From Streptomyces phaeofaciens (lineage in GTDB: Bacteria > Actinomycetota > Actinomycetes > Streptomycetales > Streptomycetaceae), in NCBI RefSeq assembly GCF_014648915.1, contig NZ_BMSA01000013.1, positions 62,001 through 126,000 on the forward strand: a stretch of 64,000 bases of DNA, read 5' to 3'. The translations under genes were made by a program, and so were the position numbers. Under the pieces are notes generated by a model. That model did no database searches, had not been told where the DNA came from, and saw nothing but the letters and a program-made list of their open reading frames with translations. The stretch's first letter is position 1. Each line of letters begins with the position of its first letter. Below, piece after piece: positions 18,473 through 25,391 of the stretch.

Positions 18473-18508
18473 GGCCAGGGTCACACGGCAACCACCGTGA
18501 CCCTGGCC
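18473..18508 (+). terminator. hairpin between SGNH hydrolase and thiolase genes
   Basis: GGCCAGGGTCAC (18473-18484) pairs perfectly with GTGACCCTGGCC (18497-18508) around a 12-base loop. It lies 77 bases after the hydrolase stop and probably ends that transcript, or shapes the thiolase leader. Confidence 0.6.
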
Positions 18509-18573
18509 ATACGTACGGGTAACTTCCTGGACAGCCCTGCCCGGAAGAACACCCGCAAGCCACTGGAGCCGTG

Positions 18574-19794
18574 ATGCCCGAAGCCGTCATCGTCTCGACC
18601 GCCCGCTCCCCGATCGGCCGTGCCGTCAAGGGCTCGCTGAAGGACCTCCGCCCGGACGACCTCACCGCCACGATCATCCAGGCCGCCCTGGCGAAGGTCC
18701 CCGAGCTGGACCCGAGGGACATCGACGACCTGATGCTCGGCTGCGGCCTCCCCGGCGGCGAGCAGGGCTACAACCTCGGCCGAATCGTCGCCGTACAGAT
18801 GGGCATGGACCACCTGCCCGGCTGCACGGTCACCCGCTACTGTTCCTCGTCCCTCCAGACGAGCCGCATGGCCCTGCACGCCATCAAGGCCGGCGAGGGC
18901 GACGTCTTCATCTCGGCCGGTGTCGAGATGGTCTCCCGGTACGCCAAGGGCAGCTCCGACGAGCTCCCGGGCACCCACAACCCGCTCTTCGCGGAGGCCG
19001 AGGCCCGCACCGCCGCCACGGCCGCGTCCGTCGGCTCCACCTGGCACGACCCGCGCGAGGACGGCCTGATCCCCGACGCCTACATCTCGATGGGGCAGAC
19101 CGCGGAGAACCTCGCCCGGCTCAAGGGCATCACCCGCCAGGACATGGACGAGTTCGGCGTCCGCTCCCAGAACCTCGCCGAGGAAGCCATCAAGAACGGC
19201 TTCTGGGAGCGCGAGATCACCCCGGTGACCCTCCCCGACGGCACGGTCGTCTCCAAGGACGACGGCCCGCGCGCCGGCGTCACGCTGGAGGGCGTCCAGG
19301 GCCTGAAGCCGGTCTTCCGCCCCGACGGCGTCGTGACCGCCGGCAACTGCTGCCCGCTGAACGACGGCGCCGCCGCGGTCGTCATCATGTCCGACACCAA
19401 GGCCCGCGAGCTCGGCCTCACCCCGCTCGCCCGCATCGTGTCGACCGGCGTCTCGGGCCTGTCGCCCGAGATCATGGGCCTCGGCCCGGTGGACGCGAGC
19501 AACCAGGCCCTGCGGCGCGCCGGCCTCACCGTCGGCGACATCGACCTGGTCGAGATCAACGAGGCGTTCGCCGCGCAGGTGATCCCCTCCTACCGCGAGC
19601 TCGGCATCGACCTCGACAAGGTCAACGTCAACGGCGGCGCCATCGCCGTCGGCCACCCCTTCGGCATGACGGGCGCCCGGATCACCGGCACGCTCATCAA
19701 CTCCCTCCAGTTCCACGACAAGCAGTTCGGTCTGGAGACGATGTGCGTCGGCGGCGGCCAGGGCATGGCGATGGTCATCGAGCGCCTCAGCTGA
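18574..19794 (+). CDS. acetyl-CoA C-acetyltransferase (thiolase)
   Basis: A 406-residue thiolase II family enzyme that cleaves or forms 3-oxoacyl-CoA. The nucleophilic Cys is residue 90 in RYCSSSLQT. The catalytic His lies in VGHPFGMTGAR and the second Cys in CVGGGQGMAM, so all three catalytic blocks are intact. NCCPLNDGAAAV is the thiolase signature. The ATG at 18574 has GGAG nearby; a GTG one codon earlier is possible. It stands alone between two strong hairpins. Biosynthetic versus degradative direction cannot be told from sequence. Confidence 0.94.
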   Translation: MPEAVIVSTARSPIGRAVKGSLKDLRPDDLTATIIQAALAKVPELDPRDIDDLMLGCGLPGGEQGYNLGRIVAVQMGMDHLPGCTVTRYCSSSLQTSRMALHAIKAGEGDVFISAGVEMVSRYAKGSSDELPGTHNPLFAEAEARTAATAASVGSTWHDPREDGLIPDAYISMGQTAENLARLKGITRQDMDEFGVRSQNLAEEAIKNGFWEREITPVTLPDGTVVSKDDGPRAGVTLEGVQGLKPVFRPDGVVTAGNCCPLNDGAAAVVIMSDTKARELGLTPLARIVSTGVSGLSPEIMGLGPVDASNQALRRAGLTVGDIDLVEINEAFAAQVIPSYRELGIDLDKVNVNGGAIAVGHPFGMTGARITGTLINSLQFHDKQFGLETMCVGGGQGMAMVIERLS

Positions 19795-19829
19795 ACCGGC
19801 CCTCTGCGTAACCGTTTCGGCACCCGCCG

Positions 19830-19882
19830 TCACGGAACGGCCCGGAGTTCGGGAAGCACCTGAACTCCGGGCCGTTCCGTGA
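19830..19882 (+). terminator. very strong hairpin after thiolase
   Basis: A perfect 21-base stem (19830-19850 with 19862-19882) with an 11-base loop begins 36 bases after the thiolase stop. There is no T-run, as is common in high-GC actinomycetes. Confidence 0.85.
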
Positions 19883-20070
19883 TCCAATCTCCCCCAGGAT
19901 GTGACCTATCTCCCTCGGAGTAGGGATTTACGCAGCTCAGCGCCGTTGGCCACCTAACCCCAGGCCCAAAGACCTGTCCGTTTCGTGACGTTACGCACTG
20001 ACAGCGGGATAGTCCACCCTTCAAGCTGATGTAGGAAGTCGGGGGTCGACTTTGAACCGGGAGTACGTCA

Positions 20071-20862
20071 GTGAGCGCCATGCCGATCGCCTTGCTGGTC
20101 ACCACGGCCGCCACGGGCGCCGTGGGCGTCGCCGTCCTGCGCACCCTCTTGCAACTGCGCCGGCAGGTCGCCGCCCTGCACACCCAGCTCGCCGAGAACC
20201 ACGCCGCCGAGACACGGGGCTTCGTTCCGGCCGCCCGTTCCGCGGCCGACACCGCTGAGATACGCGCGGCCGTCGCCGAGGCGCTCGCGGAGGAGCGGGA
20301 GCGGGAATTGGCCGAGGCCCGCGCCTTCTGGGCGGCCCAGGAGGCGCGTGACGCCTCCGACGCCCCCACGCTGCTGGGTCTGCCGGACAGTGAGCTGTTC
20401 CTGCCCCGCCAGGCGGACTTCGTGGGCATGGAGCCGCTGGAGCCGGTGGCCGAGCCGTCCTCGGACGCCGACGAGTTCGCCGGGGACTCCCCCGAACTGG
20501 CCGCGGCCCGCCGCCGCCACCCCTCCCACCCGGACTTCGTCCCGGTCCAGTCACCGGTGGTGAACGACCACGAGCGCACGGTGTCCACGCTGGAGGAGCT
20601 GGCCGCCTCCCAGGTCCGGCTGACCGACGTCCGCCCCGGCCCGCTCGGCACCCTCGACGTCTATGTCTTCGCCGACGGCACCACGCTGTGCATGACCCCG
20701 GGCCACCGCGAGACCGCCGAACGCCTCTCCGCCGCGCTGACGGCCGGCGAGACCCCGTTCCTCCTGGGCGGCTCCGGCATCTCGGGCGCGTACACCCTGA
20801 CCTTCGCCTGCGGCGAGGAGAACGTCTACATCCTGGCGGACCGGGTCATAGCGAGCCTGTGA
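20071..20862 (+). CDS. conserved hypothetical membrane-anchored protein
   Basis: A 263-residue protein. One N-terminal membrane segment (IALLVTTAATGAVGVAVL) is followed by a charged Ala/Glu-rich helical part (residues 25-90) and an acidic linker. A globular C-terminal domain (about 165-263) contains LDVYVFADGTTLCMTPGH and ENVYILADRVIASL. The GTG start has GGGAG at good spacing; an ATG three codons inside is possible. Function is unknown. Convergent with the small gene that follows. Confidence 0.75.
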   Translation: MSAMPIALLVTTAATGAVGVAVLRTLLQLRRQVAALHTQLAENHAAETRGFVPAARSAADTAEIRAAVAEALAEERERELAEARAFWAAQEARDASDAPTLLGLPDSELFLPRQADFVGMEPLEPVAEPSSDADEFAGDSPELAAARRRHPSHPDFVPVQSPVVNDHERTVSTLEELAASQVRLTDVRPGPLGTLDVYVFADGTTLCMTPGHRETAERLSAALTAGETPFLLGGSGISGAYTLTFACGEENVYILADRVIASL

Positions 20863-20886
20863 GCGGACGGGGGCCGCGCGCGGCCC

Positions 20887-21198
20887 TCAGACCCCCGCCT
20901 TCTTCCGTGCCGCCTCCACCATCTCCACCGCCTCCCGCACCTGGCCCTCGTCCACCAGGACGAGGGCCAAGTCGTGCACGGCGACGGTGATTTGGTCGGC
21001 GGCGGCGAACATCCCCACGTCGGGCATCTCGCGCGGCTCCGCGGCCGGCTCCTCGATGGACTGCGCCCACCGGGCCAACTGCCTGGCCAGCTCCAGGGCC
21101 TCCGCTGCGGCGCCCCGCTGGAGGCGACTCTGAGGGGCCGCCCTCAAACGATCGGCGAAGTGATCCACCGCACGGGTCAGCGACGTCGTATCAACCAC
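20887..21198 (-). CDS. conserved hypothetical helical protein
   Basis: A 103-residue, probably all-helical cytoplasmic protein with SLTRAVDHFADRLRAAPQSRL, LELARQLARWAQ and VHDLALVLVDEGQVREAVEMV. The pattern suggests a small helical bundle. The GTG at 21198 fits the conserved beginning. No good ribosome-binding site is visible, and a GTG at 21246 is in frame. No function can be assigned. Confidence 0.6.
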   Translation of the reverse strand: MVDTTSLTRAVDHFADRLRAAPQSRLQRGAAAEALELARQLARWAQSIEEPAAEPREMPDVGMFAAADQITVAVHDLALVLVDEGQVREAVEMVEAARKKAGV

Positions 21199-21302
21199 GC
21201 GGTGAGCGTACGCGTCGCACCGGGACTGTTGCCAACGGGCGAACACTCAGGCACGGTGACCTGAAGGACCGGCTCATATCCCCTTTGCTACCGGAGGCGC
21301 CG

Positions 21303-21530
21303 ATGTCCCATGTCCTCTCCGAGGAGACCCACCGCAACCTGCTCGCCCGCATCCCCCATTGCACCGGTCGTGAGGTGTCCGACTGGCTGCGCACCATCGG
21401 CGACGGCCCCGCTCTCCGCTTCGAGGAGAAGGTCAGCTGGCTCCGCCACGAGCACAATCTCGCGTACGGCCACGCGAAGGCGCTCATCCACGAGTACGAC
21501 CTGAGGAGGGCCGCGCGCAAACTGCGCTAG
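21303..21530 (+). CDS. DUF4287-like small protein
   Basis: A 75-residue protein with LLARIPHCTGREVSDWLRTI followed by LRHEHNLAYGHAKALIHEYDLR. This matches the DUF4287 helical domain that binds nothing known and often occurs alone or before a DUF5655 domain. The ATG has GGAGG six bases upstream. It ends before a strong bidirectional terminator. Confidence 0.78.
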   Translation: MSHVLSEETHRNLLARIPHCTGREVSDWLRTIGDGPALRFEEKVSWLRHEHNLAYGHAKALIHEYDLRRAARKLR

Positions 21531-21567
21531 CGCGCACGTCGGCCGCCTTGCTCACGCCCACACGACG

Positions 21568-21596
21568 AAGGGCCCCGGGGAGACCCCGGGGCCCTT
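21568..21596. terminator. bidirectional terminator
   Basis: AAGGGCCCCGGGG (21568-21580), loop AGA and CCCCGGGGCCCTT (21584-21596) form a perfect 13-base stem between the convergent DUF4287-like and BI-1 genes. Short T-runs flank it on both strands. Confidence 0.88.
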
Positions 21597-21628
21597 TCGC
21601 GCCGAAAACCGCTGCCGGCGGCCGGAAC

Positions 21629-22486
21629 TCAGTCGCTGTTCAGGATCGACAGGAGCCGCAGGAACTCCATGTAGATCCACACCAGCGTCAGCGTGAGGCC
21701 GAAGGCGGCGAGCCAGGCCTCCTCGCGCGGGGCACCGTAGGTGATGCCGTCCTCGACCTGCTTGAAGTCCAGGGCGAGGAAGCAGGCACCGAGGATGATG
21801 CCGATGATGCCGAAGACGATGCCGAGGCCGCCGCTGCGGAAGCCGAGGCCGTCACCGCCGCCGAAGACGGTGAACAGGAGGTTCACGGCCATCAGCAGGA
21901 CGAAGCCGAGCGCGGCGGCCATCACGAAGCCGTAGAAGCGGCGGTTGACGCGGATCCAGCCCGCCTTGTACGCCACGAGCACACCGGCGAAGACCGCCAT
22001 GGTGCCGAGCACCGCCTGGGCGACCACGCCGTCGGCGATGTACGTGGACACCGCGGACGAGATCACGCCGAGGAAGACGCCCTCCAGGGCGGCGTACGAC
22101 AGGATCAGCGCCGGGACGGGCTTGCGCTTGAAGGACTGCACCAGGGCCAGCACCATCGCGACCAGGCCGGCGCCGACGGCGATGCCGTACGACTTGCCGA
22201 GGTTGGCCTCGTCGACCGGCAGCAGCAGCCAGGACAGGACCGCCGTGACCACCACGGTGCCGAGCGTGGTCGCGGTGCGCGCGACGACGTCGTCCATGGT
22301 CATGGCGCCCGGGGTGACCGGGGCCTGCGGCGGCGCGCCCACCTGCTGGGCGTAAGGGTTCTGCGCGTACGGGTTGGCCTGCGTGCCGACAGCGGGTCCC
22401 CCGGCCTGCGGCGTCGCGTTGAAGCCCGCGTAGCCGTTGTCGCGGCTGAACCCCCGTCGCGAGAAGACCGGGTTTCTGCTCTCCAT
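21629..22486 (-). CDS. Bax inhibitor-1/YccA family membrane protein
   Basis: A 285-residue protein. Residues 1-65 are a Pro/Asn/Gln/Tyr-rich cytoplasmic segment (NPYAQNPYAQQ repeats). Seven hydrophobic helices follow, with the family's late acidic residue region near ALDFKQVEDGITYGAP and the end WIYMEFLRLLSILN. BI-1 proteins form calcium-leak or stress-related channels in other organisms; the Streptomyces role is not established. The ATG has GGAGG six bases upstream; a longer start lacks one. Confidence 0.9.
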   Translation of the reverse strand: MESRNPVFSRRGFSRDNGYAGFNATPQAGGPAVGTQANPYAQNPYAQQVGAPPQAPVTPGAMTMDDVVARTATTLGTVVVTAVLSWLLLPVDEANLGKSYGIAVGAGLVAMVLALVQSFKRKPVPALILSYAALEGVFLGVISSAVSTYIADGVVAQAVLGTMAVFAGVLVAYKAGWIRVNRRFYGFVMAAALGFVLLMAVNLLFTVFGGGDGLGFRSGGLGIVFGIIGIILGACFLALDFKQVEDGITYGAPREEAWLAAFGLTLTLVWIYMEFLRLLSILNSD

Positions 22487-22662
22487 TTCGCTCCTCCGTG
22501 GCCACACTGCGCGGCCTTGGGGTCAAGAGTAATAGGTAGGCAAAGGATTGACCCTAGTGCTTGAGGAGGATCTTTCCCTCTTGTGCTGCGCAACACGCTA
22601 CGCGGCAGCGTGATTCCCGGCACCGGAGGACCTCATTCATGACCAACCTGCGACCTGGCCGG

Positions 22663-22685
22663 GACCGGCCGGAAACCGGCCGGTC
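22663..22685 (-). terminator. pobA terminator hairpin
   Basis: GACCGGCCGG, loop AAA and CCGGCCGGTC form a perfect ten-base stem. It starts three bases after the pobA stop on the minus strand. Confidence 0.75.
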
Positions 22686-22687
22686 GA

Positions 22688-23863
22688 TCACCCGAACGGG
22701 AACCCGGTGTACGCCTCCGCCAGATCGGCCTCTGCGGCCCGGGAGGAGGCGATCCGCTCCAGCCGGGCCACCTGGAGCCGGTCCTCGAAGGGCGTGGCGT
22801 CGGGGGCGCGGTGCAGCAGGGCCGTCATGTCGTACGAGAACCGCTCGGCCTGCCAGATGCGGCGCAGGCAGGTGGCGGAGTAGGCGTCGAGGAGGTCGGC
22901 CGAGCCGGTCTCCCGCTCGTGGATCAGCGCCCGCGCGAACGTCACGACGTCCCCGACGGCCAGGTTGAGTCCCTTGGCTCCGGTCGGCGGCACGATGTGG
23001 GCCGCGTCGCCGGCGAGGAAGAGCCGGCCGTGCCGCATGGGCTCGTGGACGTAGGAGCGCATCGGCGTGACGGACTTCTGGGTGATCGGGCCGCGTTCCA
23101 GGGTCCAGTCGTCGTCGGTCTCGAACCGCCGCTCCAGCTCGTCCCAGATCTCCTCGTCGCCCCAGGACTCGGCATCGGTGCCCTCGGGGACCTGGAGGTA
23201 GAGGCGGGAGACGGACGGGGAGCGCATGGACAGCAGGGCGAAGCCGCGGTCGTGGCGGGCGTAGACCAGCTCGTCGTGCGAGGGCGGGACGTCGGCGAGG
23301 ATGCCGAGCCAGCCGAATGGGTACGTACGTTCGAATACGCGGGTCAGCTCCGCGGGGATCGCCTGGCGGGCGATGCCCCAGAAGCCGTCGCAGCCGACGA
23401 CGTAGGAGCACTCCAGGACGTCCTCGACGCCCGCGTGGCGGAAGCGGACGCGCGGGTGGTCGGTGTCGGCACCCTCGACGGCGAGCGCCTCGGCCTCGAA
23501 GAGCAGCGGGCCGCCCTCCTCCAGCTGGAGGGCGATGAGGTCCTTGCACACCTCCGTCTGGGCGTAGACCATCACCGACCGGCCGCCGGTGAGCCCGGGG
23601 AAGTCGACGCGATGCCGGGTGCGGTCGAACCGGAGTTCGATCCCGTCGTGGCACAGGCCCTCGTGGTCCATGCGCTCCCCGGCCCCGGCCTCGCGCAGCA
23701 CGTCCACGGTGCCCTGCTCCAGTATTCCGGCGCGCTGCCGGTGCTCGACGTAGGCCCGGTCACGGCTCTCCAGGACGACCGAGTCGATGCCGGCGTTGTG
23801 GAGCAGCCGGGCGAGGAGGAGGCCGGCGGGGCCGGCGCCGATGATGCCGACGGTGGTGCGCAT
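22688..23863 (-). CDS. pobA: 4-hydroxybenzoate 3-monooxygenase
   Basis: FAD- and NAD(P)H-dependent hydroxylation of 4-hydroxybenzoate to protocatechuate, feeding the beta-ketoadipate pathway. The 391-residue flavoprotein has the GxGxxG fold GAGPAG (residues 9-14), the family segment RAGILEQGTVDVL, the DG motif VGCDGFWG and the second FAD motif LFLAGDAAHIVPPTGAKGLNLA. Length matches PobA. The ATG is preceded by AAGGGA. No protocatechuate genes are adjacent. An inverted repeat upstream at 23973-23988 may be the operator. Confidence 0.93.
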   Translation of the reverse strand: MRTTVGIIGAGPAGLLLARLLHNAGIDSVVLESRDRAYVEHRQRAGILEQGTVDVLREAGAGERMDHEGLCHDGIELRFDRTRHRVDFPGLTGGRSVMVYAQTEVCKDLIALQLEEGGPLLFEAEALAVEGADTDHPRVRFRHAGVEDVLECSYVVGCDGFWGIARQAIPAELTRVFERTYPFGWLGILADVPPSHDELVYARHDRGFALLSMRSPSVSRLYLQVPEGTDAESWGDEEIWDELERRFETDDDWTLERGPITQKSVTPMRSYVHEPMRHGRLFLAGDAAHIVPPTGAKGLNLAVGDVVTFARALIHERETGSADLLDAYSATCLRRIWQAERFSYDMTALLHRAPDATPFEDRLQVARLERIASSRAAEADLAEAYTGFPFG

Positions 23864-23972
23864 CGGACGTTCCCTTCGGACAGTGACGTGGTTCACATCA
23901 TGAGGCGTGCGCGGTGGCGGGCATCCACGACGGCCGACCTTCAGGACGACAGGCTTCCATCGTGTTCGCATA

Positions 23973-23988
23973 GTGAAGTTTTCTTCAC
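23973..23988. promoter_or_regulatory. inverted repeat upstream of pobA
   Basis: GTGAAG (23973-23978), TTTT and CTTCAC (23983-23988) form a perfect 6-4-6 repeat about 110 bases before the pobA start. The AT-rich centre suits an operator or promoter region. Confidence 0.4.
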
Positions 23989-24094
23989 CATTGCCCTGGC
24001 GTGAGTCTGCGCCCGCGTTCATCAGGTGTCAACGGTCAAGGGGGTGCGGTCACCGCTTCGAGGGAGGATGCAGTGATCGCCAAGGCGTCGGAGG

Positions 24095-24178
24095 TGCCCG
24101 GAGCCGGACTTGAACCGGCACGCCCGCGAAGGGGCAGCGAGGTTTAAGCTCGCCGTGTCTGCATTCCACCATCCGGGC
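24095..24178 (-). tRNA. bldA: tRNA-Leu(UAA), the developmental tRNA bldA
   Basis: The 84-base sequence folds as a class II tRNA. The acceptor GCCCGGA pairs with TCCGGGC. The anticodon stem GCGAG/CTCGC holds loop CTTAAAC, giving anticodon UAA (24144-24146). A long variable arm (GCCC/GGGC) and T arm GCCGG-TTCAAGT-CCGGC follow. CCA is not fully encoded. In Streptomyces this is the only tRNA reading the rare UUA codon, and its loss blocks aerial growth and antibiotic production. I saw no in-frame TTA codon in the genes of this window. Confidence 0.97.
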
Positions 24179-24206
24179 AGGCCATGGGCTCCGCATCGAG
24201 ATTCCG

Positions 24207-24212
24207 ACCCTA
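24207..24212 (-). promoter_or_regulatory. possible bldA -10 box
   Basis: On the minus strand TAGGGT lies 28 bases before the mature tRNA 5' end, like Streptomyces -10 boxes. No clear -35 is found at 17-18 bases (GCTGTT at best), so this is tentative. Confidence 0.35.
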
Positions 24213-24583
24213 TCGGGACCCGTCCCCCGAACAGCGGAAGAGTGGCCCGATGTTGTCTTATTTTATTGACGTCTGAGGGTGCATCAGCACCTGGAACTGG
24301 CCATCCGCACTTGCCAGTAGCCTCGCGCGCGGCAACAGCCCGTGTACGCGGAATGACGGAATTTCACCGCCCGAACGAGGGTGCTCCACCGGTTCTTGAC
24401 GAACGGTCAATTCGGACACCCCTCAGGGAGGGCCGTCATCCCCAGGTATGACACGGTGGGCCCTGGTCCGACCCGAGTCTGTCTTCGGAACCGGAACAGC
24501 GGCTGACTACAACGCGGCGCGCGGCAGGAACGATGGTTCGAGTCCCCAAGACATGACCGTCGTCCCGACAGGAGCCCGTACCC
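24213..24583. other. intergenic region between bldA and ABC exporter
   Basis: About 370 bases, more AT-rich around 24250-24270 (GTCTTATTTTATTGACG) than anything else nearby, so probably a promoter region. Short open frames here lack ribosome-binding sites. A T-arm-like GGTTCGAGTCCC at 24537-24548 is not part of a foldable tRNA. Confidence 0.45.
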
Positions 24584-25354
24584 GTGACCACCATGCCCCT
24601 CTCCGACCGGACCACCGACGTGGCCGCACGCGCCACGGAGCTGTCGAAGATCTACGGACAGGGCGAGACCCAGGTGGTCGCCCTGGACCGGGTCTCCGTC
24701 GACTTCCGGCAGGCCGAGTTCACCGCGATCATGGGCCCCTCCGGCTCCGGCAAGTCCACGCTGATGCACTGCGTCGCCGGCCTGGACACCTTCTCCTCGG
24801 GCTCCGTGCGCATCGGCGACACGGAACTCGGCTCGCTCAAGGACAAGCAGCTCACCAAGTTGCGCCGGGACAAGATCGGATTCATCTTCCAGGCGTTCAA
24901 CCTGCTGCCGACGCTGACCGCCCTGGAGAACATCACCCTCCCGATGGACATCGCGGGCCGCAAGGCGGACAAGGTGTGGCTGGACAACGTCATCCAGATG
25001 GTCGGACTCTCCGGACGGCTCAGCCACCGGCCCGCCCAGCTCTCCGGCGGTCAGCAGCAGCGCGTCGCCGTCGCCCGCGCCCTGGCCTCCAAGCCGGACA
25101 TCATCTTCGGCGACGAGCCGACCGGAAACCTCGACTCGCGCTCCGGCGCCGAGGTGCTGGGCTTCCTGCGCAACTCGGTGCGCGAGCTGGGGCAGACGGT
25201 GGTCATGGTGACCCACGACCCGGTGGCCGCCGCCTACGCGGACCGGGTCGTCTTCCTCGCGGACGGCCGGATCGTCGACGAGGTGTACGGGCCGACGGCG
25301 GACTCGGTCCTCGACCGGATGAAGCAGTTCGACGCCAAGGGCCGCACCAGCTGA
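24584..25354 (+). CDS. MacB/LolD-type ABC transporter ATP-binding protein
   Basis: A 256-residue ATPase with Walker A GPSGSGKST, signature LSGGQQQRVAVARAL, Walker B IIFGDEPTGNLDSRSG and switch VTHDPVAAAYADR. The long FQAFNLLPTLTALENITLP block is typical of LolD/MacB mechanotransmitter ATPases. The GTG has AGGAG nine bases upstream. It is followed 37 bases later by its FtsX-like permease. It is closely similar to the ATPase at 54626-55414, so the two pairs are paralogues. Substrate is unknown. Confidence 0.92.
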   Translation: MTTMPLSDRTTDVAARATELSKIYGQGETQVVALDRVSVDFRQAEFTAIMGPSGSGKSTLMHCVAGLDTFSSGSVRIGDTELGSLKDKQLTKLRRDKIGFIFQAFNLLPTLTALENITLPMDIAGRKADKVWLDNVIQMVGLSGRLSHRPAQLSGGQQQRVAVARALASKPDIIFGDEPTGNLDSRSGAEVLGFLRNSVRELGQTVVMVTHDPVAAAYADRVVFLADGRIVDEVYGPTADSVLDRMKQFDAKGRTS

Positions 25355-25391
25355 TCCCCGCCCGGCACCGACAGGACTGAGAAAAAACACC

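Noticed and set aside
22561..22968. Plus-strand frame beginning near a GGAGGACCTC site at 22625
   Set aside because: It runs into pobA on the opposite strand and over the pobA terminator; sequence is Arg/Pro shadow-like.
24480..24551. Possible second tRNA (GGTTCGAGTCCC T-arm-like sequence)
   Set aside because: The T stem does not pair and no acceptor or D arm can be formed; probably chance, at most a tRNA remnant.
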